Of a stretch of DNA of 20,765 nucleotides, positions 7,957 to 14,110 are shown one piece after another. The stretch comes from an uncultured Lachnospiraceae bacterium (GTDB taxonomy: Bacteria; Bacillota; Clostridia; Lachnospirales; Lachnospiraceae): NCBI GenBank assembly GCA_910586255.1, contig CAJUHR010000049.1:1-20765 (forward strand). The letters run 5' to 3'. Position 1 is the first letter of the stretch, and every line of letters starts with the position of its first letter. Below the pieces are notes generated by a model. That model was not told where the DNA came from and searched no databases. It worked only from the letters and a program-made list of their open reading frames with translations. The position numbers were made by a program, and so were the translations under genes.

Positions 7957-7975
7957 TCTGTTACCTCCTCATACG

Positions 7976-8200
7976 TTACGGAACTGGGTCATAACCGCCT
8001 TCTGCCCATGGATGACACCGAAGTATCCTTTTGACAGACAACCATAATCCCTTCACAACACCATACTTTTTCAGTGCCTCAATGGCGTATTGAGAACACG
8101 TAGGCGTGTAGATACAGTGAGTCTTCATTTTCAAAGGGGATAAAAAAATCTGATACCCCCGAATCAGAAGAATCAAACATTTTCTGATCATTTTTTCCAT
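7976..8200 (-). CDS. yidD: Membrane protein insertion efficiency factor YidD
   Basis: A 74-residue YidD-family protein, thought to help YidC-dependent insertion from the inner face of the membrane. The N-terminal amphipathic segment IRKCLILLIRGYQIFLSPL is followed by the family signature CIYTPTCSQYAIEAL and the C-terminal HPWAEGGYDPVP. Length is normal (B. subtilis 75, E. coli 85). It starts 7 nt after the rnpA stop; only a weak GAAGTGAG-type ribosome binding site is seen, so coupling to rnpA is likely. It is followed after 19 nt by yidC. Confidence 0.95.
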   Translation of the reverse strand: MEKMIRKCLILLIRGYQIFLSPLKMKTHCIYTPTCSQYAIEALKKYGVVKGLWLSVKRILRCHPWAEGGYDPVP

Positions 8201-8207
8201 TCCACAC

Positions 8208-8552
8208 TCACTTCGATTCCTTCATAATGTTATGCAGTCCGCACAGGTGCAAATATGCACTCTCGATTTTTTTGTAATCCGATACCCCTGCGGCAGCCCG
8301 CGCCACCACCACAATGTCCAAACCTGTCGTCAAACAATCTTGATTTAAACGGAAACATTCTCTCACCAGACGGGTCACCCGGTGTCTGACCACACTGTTT
8401 CCAACTTTTTTGCTGACAGAGATCCCTATTCTTTGGCCATTTGTCCCTGTTCTTTTTACGTACATTACCAATTCTCTGTTTGCATGGGATCTCCCGGTAC
8501 GATACACTGCCTGAAAATCCTCTTTTTTCTTTATGCTGGGAAATCTTCTCAT
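8208..8552 (-). CDS. rnpA: Ribonuclease P protein component
   Basis: A 114-residue basic protein subunit of RNase P, which helps the catalytic RNA cleave the 5' leader of pre-tRNAs. The start MRRFPSIKKKEDFQAVYRTG and the signature GNSVVRHRVTRLVRECFR (the RNR helix, here RHR) are diagnostic. The ATG at 8552 has CGGAAAG about 7 nt upstream; a TTG at 8558 would add two residues and is too close to that motif. It is preceded by the intrinsic terminator after rpmH, so its mRNA probably arises by readthrough. Confidence 0.96.
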   Translation of the reverse strand: MRRFPSIKKKEDFQAVYRTGRSHANRELVMYVKRTGTNGQRIGISVSKKVGNSVVRHRVTRLVRECFRLNQDCLTTGLDIVVVARAAAGVSDYKKIESAYLHLCGLHNIMKESK

Positions 8553-8610
8553 TATCAATCTTTCCGAAATACAATCTTTTTTAGAATACTTCCTAATAAT
8601 CCTGACTTGT

Positions 8611-8639
8611 AAAAAAAGGCCACAATTTCTTGTGACCTT
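8611..8639 (-). terminator. Intrinsic terminator/attenuator between rpmH and rnpA
   Basis: On the - strand AAGGTCACAA, a GAAA loop and TTGTGGCCTT form a 10-bp stem with one G-U pair, running straight into seven further T residues. It begins 17 nt after the rpmH stop. It should stop most transcripts after the abundant ribosomal protein and let fewer continue into rnpA. Confidence 0.88.
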
Positions 8640-8655
8640 AATTTGCCAAATCTCA

Positions 8656-8790
8656 TCAGGCGGATAACCTTGCTCTGCCCTTTGCTCTTCTGGAAGCTAA
8701 CACTTTTCTTCCGCCCGGAGTACTCATTCTCGCACGAAAGCCATGAACCTTTGCCCGCTGTCTCTTTTTCGGCTGGAAAGTCATCTTCAT
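8656..8790 (-). CDS. rpmH: 50S ribosomal protein L34
   Basis: A 44-residue, very basic ribosomal protein: MKMTFQPKKRQRAKVHGF, then RMSTPGGRKVLASRRAKGR, matching bacterial L34 along its whole length. The ATG at 8790 has AGGAGG 9 nt upstream. An in-frame extension upstream to 8853 has no family match and is rejected. It is the first gene of the leftward ribosome/RNase P/insertase cluster, driven by the promoter at 8869-8897. Confidence 0.98.
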   Translation of the reverse strand: MKMTFQPKKRQRAKVHGFRARMSTPGGRKVLASRRAKGRARLSA

Positions 8791-8868
8791 AATATAGCAC
8801 CTCCTATTCCATTCATTTATCTTTTCTGAATTTTTTTTATTTGACGATTTCAATTTGACATCCTCTCA

Positions 8869-8897
8869 ATTATATAGAAAACAAATTGCTTCGTCAA
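8869..8897 (-). promoter_or_regulatory. rpmH promoter
   Basis: Reading leftward, TTGACG (8897-8892), a 17-nt spacer and a perfect TATAAT (8874-8869). The predicted start is near 8862, giving a leader of about 70 nt to rpmH. It is the probable main promoter for the whole rpmH-tag cluster. Confidence 0.85.
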
Positions 8898-8904
8898 GCA
8901 TTTT
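8883..8904 (-). terminator. Weak hairpin terminator after the ECF gene, overlapping the rpmH -35 box
   Basis: On the - strand TGCTT-GACG-AAGCA forms a 5-bp stem, extended by three A-T pairs with a one-base bulge, then GTTTTC. It begins just past the ECF gene stop. The stem is short, so termination may be inefficient. Confidence 0.3.
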
Positions 8905-8907
8905 TCA

Positions 8908-9576
8908 TCAAAAAACCTTTTGTTTGCCTTGTTTACAGCCCTTTCTTGTTGCTAACTGCCTTTTAAGCCCCACAAGCATTGCTTCTCCTACTACCGCTAC
9001 GATAATCGCCGCTGCAATTGCCTCCGGAATTCCGGAAGCCAAAACCGTGCCCATCACAAGTCCCCACACCGCATCCACCGCCACTGATTTTACAGCTGCA
9101 TAATCACTGGCTAAAAGCAGATAAATACTTCCCATAACAAATACCGTATTGGTCATAGAACCAATAAATCCTGTGATGGGAAGGGCCAATACACCATGAA
9201 CATTCAGCTTCTTTAAAAGAATCCAAAACCATCCGGACACTACACCGATCATCACCCTGCATCCCACAGAAATCCATAATGCCTTGATTGCACCGGGAAT
9301 TCCGCTCATACTCATAAAGGGAGAGAAAGCAAAGGACAATAAAGTAGGCGCCATTGTATTGCTGATCAGAGAACACACACCAAAGGTTGCTCCCAAAATT
9401 GCTCCTGCCGCCGGGCCCAAAATAATCGCCCCGATAATAACCGGAATGTGTACAGTTGTTGCCTTAATAATCGGAAGCTGAATCATTCCCAGCGGCGTAT
9501 TCGCCAACAGGATTACGATTGCCATCATAAGTGCAACACTGGTAAGCCAACGGGTGTCTTTTTTTTCCATATTCAT
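8908..9576 (-). CDS. ECF transporter S component (vitamin uptake)
   Basis: A 222-residue integral membrane protein with about six hydrophobic segments (roughly 11-30, 43-66, 68-88, 100-121, 128-156 and 180-206). It matches the substrate-binding S component of energy-coupling factor transporters, which dock on a shared EcfT-EcfA-EcfA' module. The segment TTVHIPVIIGAIILGP followed by GAILGATFG and SFAFSPF is, from memory, typical of the family that includes pantothenate- and niacin-type S components; the ligand cannot be fixed from sequence. The ATG at 9576 has GGAGG 7 nt upstream. The C-terminus is basic. It stands alone with its own promoter and a candidate operator, between rpmH and dnaA, which are adjacent in many Bacillota. 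Confidence 0.85.
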   Translation of the reverse strand: MNMEKKDTRWLTSVALMMAIVILLANTPLGMIQLPIIKATTVHIPVIIGAIILGPAAGAILGATFGVCSLISNTMAPTLLSFAFSPFMSMSGIPGAIKALWISVGCRVMIGVVSGWFWILLKKLNVHGVLALPITGFIGSMTNTVFVMGSIYLLLASDYAAVKSVAVDAVWGLVMGTVLASGIPEAIAAAIIVAVVGEAMLVGLKRQLATRKGCKQGKQKVF

Positions 9577-9611
9577 TTTTTTACCTCCTGCTACTGTTCT
9601 TAATAAATAAG

Positions 9612-9641
9612 ATACAATGCATAATATTAGCTACAGTGTAT
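9612..9641. promoter_or_regulatory. Candidate repressor operator of the ECF gene
   Basis: A 30-bp imperfect dyad with half-sites ATACA-TG-A on each side (8 of 10 positions symmetric). It begins right at the downstream edge of the -10 box and covers the expected transcription start. A dimeric vitamin-responsive repressor is a reasonable reader. No riboswitch fold is visible in the short leader, which leaves protein control as the simplest idea. Confidence 0.4.
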
Positions 9642-9670
9642 ATACTATCGGTTTCCCCCTTCCTTGTCAA
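9642..9670 (-). promoter_or_regulatory. Promoter of the ECF S-component gene
   Basis: Reading leftward, a perfect TTGACA (9670-9665), a 17-nt spacer and TAGTAT (9647-9642). The leader to the ATG is about 60 nt. Confidence 0.78.
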
Positions 9671-9728
9671 GTTTTTCCTTTCATTTCTGTTTATTAATCT
9701 CTTTATAAGGCCGAGGCTCTGTTTACAA

Positions 9729-9771
9729 TGTGAATAAGTTATCCACAATGTGTGGATAACTTTGTTGATAA
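9729..9771. other. DnaA-box cluster upstream of dnaA (left part of oriC)
   Basis: Four 9-mers in 43 bp: TTATTCACA on the - strand (9729-9737), TTATCCACA on + (9739-9747), TTATCCACA on - (9751-9759) and the one-mismatch TTATCAACA on - (9763-9771). Gaps are 1, 3 and 3 nt. The two perfect boxes form an 11-bp inverted repeat around ATG. This probably also autoregulates dnaA. AT-rich sequence follows to about 9845. Confidence 0.9.
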
Positions 9772-9805
9772 TTTTCCGAATTTTCTTATCTTTTTACTAT
9801 TTTCA

Positions 9806-9834
9806 TTGAAAAACCAAAGGTTTTAGTATACAAT
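9806..9834 (+). promoter_or_regulatory. dnaA promoter
   Basis: TTGAAA (9806-9811), a 17-nt spacer and TACAAT (9829-9834). The start is expected near 9841, giving a leader of about 73 nt. It lies directly downstream of the DnaA-box cluster. Confidence 0.72.
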
Positions 9835-9857
9835 AGATTTAGATTGGGTTCCTTTGC

Positions 9858-9887
9858 GTATCCACATAGCAGACCAAAATATCCACA
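9858..9887 (+). other. Two one-mismatch DnaA boxes in the dnaA leader
   Basis: GTATCCACA (9858-9866) and ATATCCACA (9879-9887) each differ from TTATCCACA only at the first base. Both are on the + strand, start 21 nt apart (two helical turns), and lie between the predicted transcription start and the dnaA ATG. Confidence 0.55.
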
Positions 9888-9913
9888 AGAATATCAAATC
9901 AGGAGATCAGGAA

Positions 9914-11287
9914 ATGTTAGAAACACTAAAGGCGAAATGGGATGATATCTTACATTATTTAAAAGAAGAACACGATATATCCGATGTTTCATTCAAAACA
10001 TGGCTGGTTCCCATGCATCTGTATTCTGTAGAACCAGGAAATACTGTCCGGCTTATTGTCCCGGACGCCAATTTTGTCGGCTACATGAAAAAAAAATACA
10101 GCTTTCTCCTGAAAATCGCCATAGAAGAGATCACCGGCATCACATGTGAGATTGAATTTATTGTGGAAGACCAGATCAAGGAGGAACCTTCAAAAAGCAA
10201 CCAGCTTATCCGCGCCAAAGCCAGCAAAATAAGTCAGGAAGCCTTGCAGAACGCCAATTTGAATCCCAAATATACATTCGATACCTTCGTGGTCGGAGCA
10301 AACAACAACCTGGCTCATGCTGCTTCTCTTGCCGTTGCGGAATCCCCTGGTGAAATTTACAATCCCTTATTTATCTATGGAGGCGTAGGCTTGGGCAAAA
10401 CTCACCTGATGCACTCCATTGCTAATTTTATTCTGAAAAACAATCCAAAGGCTAAGATCCTTTATGTTACCTCAGAAAAATTCACCAATGAGCTAATTGA
10501 CGCTATTCGTAATAAAAACAATATTTCCACCACAGAGTTTCGAGAAAAATATCGAAACAACGATATTCTTCTTATAGATGATATCCAGTTTATCATAGGA
10601 AAGGAAAGTACCCAAGAGGAATTTTTCCATACCTTTAACGCTTTATATGAATCAAAAAAGCAGATCATTATTTCCTCAGATAAACCGCCAAAGGATATTG
10701 AGACCTTAGAGGAGCGACTCCGATCCCGCTTTGAATGGGGGCTGACTGTAGATATCCAGTCTCCCGACTATGAGACCCGGATGGCGATTCTCAGGAAAAA
10801 GGAAGAGCTAGAAGGCTACAATATTGACAACGAGGTAATCAAATACATTGCCACAAATATTAAATCCAACATCCGTGAACTGGAAGGAGCTCTCACCAAG
10901 ATCGTGGCCTTCTCCAAACTGAATCACCACAAGGAAATCAGCCTCGCCATGGCGGAGGAAGCCTTAAAAGATATCATATCTCCAGGCGGTGTTCAAAAAG
11001 TTACCCCGGAGCTTATTATTCAAGTTGTGGCTGACCATTACAATCTGACCACCCTGGATATTTTATCTCAGAAAAGAAGCAAGGATATTGTCTATCCAAG
11101 ACAAATAGCCATGTATTTGTGCCGCAATATGACAGAGGTTCCCTTACAGGAAATCGGCAAGGCTATGGGAGGAAGAGATCACACTACAATTATTCATGGA
11201 ATTGAAAAAATTTCCAAGGATATTGAAAAGACACCCACTCTTCAAAACACTGTGGATATCTTAAAGAAAAAACTAAATCCAAAATAG
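9914..11287 (+). CDS. dnaA: Chromosomal replication initiator DnaA
   Basis: The 457-residue AAA+ initiator that binds DnaA boxes and melts the origin. Domain I covers about 1-85 (FKTWLVP block), followed by a short linker to about 110. The AAA+ core has Walker A GGVGLGKT at 156-163, Walker B with Asp222-Asp223 (LLIDDIQF) and the arginine-finger segment LRSRFEWGL. The C-terminal helix-turn-helix carries YPRQIAMYLCRNMT and the signature GGRDHTTIIHG. The start is the ATG at 9914 with AGGAG 8 nt upstream. An in-frame TTG at 9854 would add 20 residues with no family match and no ribosome binding site. It is flanked on both sides by DnaA boxes. Its + strand is neutral to slightly C-rich, unlike the gyrase genes. 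Confidence 0.98.
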   Translation: MLETLKAKWDDILHYLKEEHDISDVSFKTWLVPMHLYSVEPGNTVRLIVPDANFVGYMKKKYSFLLKIAIEEITGITCEIEFIVEDQIKEEPSKSNQLIRAKASKISQEALQNANLNPKYTFDTFVVGANNNLAHAASLAVAESPGEIYNPLFIYGGVGLGKTHLMHSIANFILKNNPKAKILYVTSEKFTNELIDAIRNKNNISTTEFREKYRNNDILLIDDIQFIIGKESTQEEFFHTFNALYESKKQIIISSDKPPKDIETLEERLRSRFEWGLTVDIQSPDYETRMAILRKKEELEGYNIDNEVIKYIATNIKSNIRELEGALTKIVAFSKLNHHKEISLAMAEEALKDIISPGGVQKVTPELIIQVVADHYNLTTLDILSQKRSKDIVYPRQIAMYLCRNMTEVPLQEIGKAMGGRDHTTIIHGIEKISKDIEKTPTLQNTVDILKKKLNPK

Positions 11288-11618
11288 GCCTTATGCCATA
11301 AAAAAGTCAGTAAATACAAGGATTTGTCCAGTGAAAAAGTTATTCACATTTTTTTGTGGAAAAGTGGTATATTTTTGTGGATAACTTATTTATACTTTAA
11401 GTCATTTCTCAACACACTTGCATTTTGTGGAAAACCTACCTGATTTTCCCTTGAGTTCAGAATGGTTTTCAACATACTTTTTAACATGAGATTTGTCTTT
11501 ATTTTCAAGGAAAAACTGACTTTTACACAAATTAACAGCCCCTACTACGATTACGGCGAAATTTAATTATTTATATATCTCTGTAAACTGCTTATCAAAC
11601 GGAAAGGAACTTATCAAC
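11288..11618. other. oriC: dnaA-dnaN intergenic region: right part of oriC with DnaA boxes and AT-rich DNA
   Basis: Contains TTATTCACA on + (11340-11348), TTTTCCACA on - (11355-11363), perfect TTATCCACA on - (11376-11384), TTTTCCACA on - (11426-11434) and TTATCAACA on + (11611-11619) overlapping the dnaN ATG. Very AT-rich stretches lie at 11385-11420 and 11557-11590 and are candidate unwinding sites. In B. subtilis the matching region is where DNA melts. No clear DnaA-trio run and no protein-coding gene were found. The dnaN ribosome binding site (AAAGGA) is at 11603-11608. Confidence 0.82.
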
Positions 11619-12734
11619 ATGAAACTGGTATTTCAAAAAGATTTATTGATGAACGGAATCAATATTGTATCAAAGGCAATCCCATCCAAAACAACTATGA
11701 ATATCTTAGAATGTATTCTGATTGACGCCTCCTCTGATGAGATTCGGCTGACTGGCAATGACATGGAGCTAGGGATTGAGACAAAGGTGGAAGGATCGAT
11801 CTTAGAGAGGGGCACTATTGCCTTAGAAGCCAAAATCTTTTCCGACATTATCAGAAAGCTGCCGGACAGCGATTCAGATGTCACCATTTCCTCTGACGAA
11901 AGATTCAATACCACCATTGAATGTGACAATTCTTTATTTAAAATATTAGGGAGGGATCCTCAGGAATTCAGCTATCTTCCTTTCATTGAAAAGGATCAAT
12001 ATATTTGCCTTTCTCAGTTTTCATTAAAAGAGGCAGTAAGGCAGACGATCTTTTCCATAGCTCCCAATGACAGTAACAAAATGATGGGCGGGGAGTTGGT
12101 GGAGGTAAGAGACAACATTTTAAAAATTGTTTCTCTTGACGGACATCGGATCTCAATCCGCAACATTCTTTTAAAGCATAACTATGAGAATCAAAAGGTA
12201 ATTATTCCCGGAAAAACCCTTTCTGAGGTAAGTAAGATTCTCACAGGAGACAACGAAAAAGAAGTGCTTATTTATTTCAGCAAAAATCATGTACTGTTCG
12301 AGTTTGACGATTCAAAGGTGGTATCCCGTTTGATTGAGGGAGAGTACTTTAAGATTGACCATATGCTATCCAATGACTATAAAACCCATGTCAAAATTAA
12401 TAAGAGAGCCTTCATGGACAATATTGACAGGGCCATGATTATGATTCGGGACAATGACCGCAAGCCAATTATACTGAAAATAGAAGATAATAATGTCAAT
12501 ATGAAAATAAGGTCTTCCTTTGGCTCCATGAATGCGGATGTCGCTTCCCAAAAGACCGGAGACGATATTATGATTGCCTTTAATCCGAAGTTTTTGCTGG
12601 ATGCCCTCCGTGTTATTGACGATGAGGAAGTGGATATTTATATGCTGAATCCCAAATCTCCATGCTTTATAAAGGATGACGCGGGAAATTATATTTATCT
12701 GATTCTTCCGGTGAATTTTATAGCAGAGGACTGA
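11619..12734 (+). CDS. dnaN: DNA polymerase III subunit beta (sliding clamp)
   Basis: A 371-residue clamp that dimerises around DNA and tethers the replicative polymerase and repair factors. It starts MKLVFQKDLLMNGINIVSKAI and ends with LILPVNFIAED, the position of the usual MLP(V/M)R(L/M)-type C-terminus. Internal family blocks include the LTGNDMELGI segment, SLDGHRISIR and the EVSKIL segment. Length is normal (B. subtilis 378, E. coli 366). AAAGGA lies 10 nt before the ATG. A one-mismatch DnaA box overlaps the start codon. It leads a run of dnaN, yaaA, recF, gyrB and gyrA with short gaps, the classical Bacillota order. Confidence 0.97.
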   Translation: MKLVFQKDLLMNGINIVSKAIPSKTTMNILECILIDASSDEIRLTGNDMELGIETKVEGSILERGTIALEAKIFSDIIRKLPDSDSDVTISSDERFNTTIECDNSLFKILGRDPQEFSYLPFIEKDQYICLSQFSLKEAVRQTIFSIAPNDSNKMMGGELVEVRDNILKIVSLDGHRISIRNILLKHNYENQKVIIPGKTLSEVSKILTGDNEKEVLIYFSKNHVLFEFDDSKVVSRLIEGEYFKIDHMLSNDYKTHVKINKRAFMDNIDRAMIMIRDNDRKPIILKIEDNNVNMKIRSSFGSMNADVASQKTGDDIMIAFNPKFLLDALRVIDDEEVDIYMLNPKSPCFIKDDAGNYIYLILPVNFIAED

Positions 12735-12759
12735 TCCTCTATGTTTGAAAGGGAAAATA

Positions 12760-12969
12760 ATGGAAATAATAAAAATAAAGGATGATTACATTAAGCTGGG
12801 TCAGGCATTAAAGCTTTCCGGTATGTGTGATTCCGGTGTGGAGGCCAAGCTTGTGATCGGAGATGGTCAGGTGCAGGTCAACGGAAGTGTAAATTTGCAG
12901 CGTGGGAAAAAACTTTATCCTGGAGATGTGTTTACTTATGATGGAAGGTCCATTCAGATAGAAGGGTGA
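12760..12969 (+). CDS. yaaA: S4-domain RNA-binding protein YaaA
   Basis: A 69-residue protein made almost wholly of an S4 RNA-binding domain: LGQALKLSGMCDSGVEAKLVI, then VQVNGSVNLQRGKKLYPGD. The same small gene sits between dnaN and recF in B. subtilis, where it is linked to large-subunit ribosome assembly (family knowledge). The start is the ATG at 12760 with AAAGGG 6 nt upstream; an upstream in-frame TTG at 12745 is rejected because its codons contain that ribosome binding site. It starts 25 nt after dnaN. Confidence 0.93.
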   Translation: MEIIKIKDDYIKLGQALKLSGMCDSGVEAKLVIGDGQVQVNGSVNLQRGKKLYPGDVFTYDGRSIQIEG

Positions 12970-12998
12970 GCCATGCTTATTTTAAAGACAGGCAGACT

Positions 12999-14093
12999 AT
13001 GATTATTGAATCCATCGAATTAAAAAACTATCGCAATTATGATACCTTACATATACAGTTCAGTCCGGGAACCAATATTTTGTATGGCAACAATGCCCAG
13101 GGAAAAACCAATCTTTTGGAAGCAGTCTATGTGTGCTGCGCTTCCAAGTCTCATCGTGGCAGCAAGGATAAGGAATTGATTCGCTTTCATGAGGAGGAAT
13201 CTCATATTAAGCTGAATATTTGCAGAGAAAATGTACCTTATCGGATAGACATGCATCTGAAAAAGAATAAGGCCAAAGGAATTGCCATCAACGGGATTCC
13301 AATTCGCAGGGCAAGTGAGCTGTTTGGGATTGTCAATGTGGTTTTCTTTTCCCCGGAGGATTTAAATCTTATCAAAAACGGACCTTCGGAGAGAAGAAAA
13401 TTTATTGATTTAGAATTATGTCAACTAAATAAAATGTACGTTCATTCTCTGGTTTCCTATAACAGGATACTGATGCAGCGCAATCGTCTTTTAAAGGATA
13501 TGGTTTTTAAACCGGAATATGAGGAAACTTTGGATATATGGGACGTACAGCTGGTTAAATACGGAAGAGAAATCATCCAATGCCGTGAGAGCTTTATTAC
13601 TCAGCTCAATGAGCTGATTGGCAAAATACACAGAAAGCTGTCAGGAGACAAGGAAAACATCAGAATTATCTATGATCCATGTTCTTCCTTTAGTAATCTG
13701 GAACAAGATATCGGAAAAAGCCGTTTATCAGACAAAAAGCAAAAAACCACCCTTGTGGGACCTCATCGGGATGATATCGGATTTTATATTGATGATATTG
13801 ACATCCGAAAATTCGGCTCTCAGGGGCAGCAGAGAACAGCAGCCTTGTCATTAAAGCTGGCAGAGATTGAACTGGTAAAAAAAATGGTAAAGGATTACCC
13901 GATTCTTTTGCTGGATGATGTTCTCTCAGAATTGGATGGAGAAAGGCAAAATCATCTTTTGTCTGCTATAAGCAAGATTCAGACCATGATTACCTGTACC
14001 GGGCTGGAGGATTTTGTCAGCAACCGTTTTCCCATAGACCGGATTTTTAAGGTGGTAAATGGGACAGTGACACAGGAAAATCATATAGTTTAA
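12999..14093 (+). CDS. recF: DNA replication and repair protein RecF
   Basis: A 364-residue SMC-like ATPase that with RecO/RecR loads RecA at single-stranded gaps. Walker A GNNAQGKT is at 30-37, the ABC-type signature GSQGQQRTAALSL starts at 273, and Walker B LLLDDVLSELD contains Asp306-Asp307. The start ATG at 12999 gives MIIESIELKNYRNYD, the normal family beginning. A GTG at 12966, overlapping the yaaA stop as GTGA, would add 11 unmatched residues. The ribosome binding site is poor (ACAGG, 7 nt), so translation may depend on coupling to yaaA. Length is normal (B. subtilis 370). Confidence 0.96.
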   Translation: MIIESIELKNYRNYDTLHIQFSPGTNILYGNNAQGKTNLLEAVYVCCASKSHRGSKDKELIRFHEEESHIKLNICRENVPYRIDMHLKKNKAKGIAINGIPIRRASELFGIVNVVFFSPEDLNLIKNGPSERRKFIDLELCQLNKMYVHSLVSYNRILMQRNRLLKDMVFKPEYEETLDIWDVQLVKYGREIIQCRESFITQLNELIGKIHRKLSGDKENIRIIYDPCSSFSNLEQDIGKSRLSDKKQKTTLVGPHRDDIGFYIDDIDIRKFGSQGQQRTAALSLKLAEIELVKKMVKDYPILLLDDVLSELDGERQNHLLSAISKIQTMITCTGLEDFVSNRFPIDRIFKVVNGTVTQENHIV

Positions 14094-14110
14094 GATTAGG
14101 AGGAAAAAGC

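Noticed and set aside
8791..8853. N-terminal extension of rpmH
   Set aside because: The extra 21 residues lie upstream of the AGGAGG site, in the leader, and do not match L34.
8841..8876. TTGACG and TTGACA on the + strand near TATATA upstream of rpmH
   Set aside because: Spacers are 24 and 10 nt, unsuitable for a promoter, and no + strand gene follows.
9577..9641. Riboswitch in the ECF gene leader
   Set aside because: The leader is about 60 nt and shows no known aptamer core; the dyad fits a protein operator better.
11551..11579. TTACGG, 17 nt, TATATC as a dnaN promoter
   Set aside because: Both boxes are weak and the area is generally AT-rich; not enough to call.
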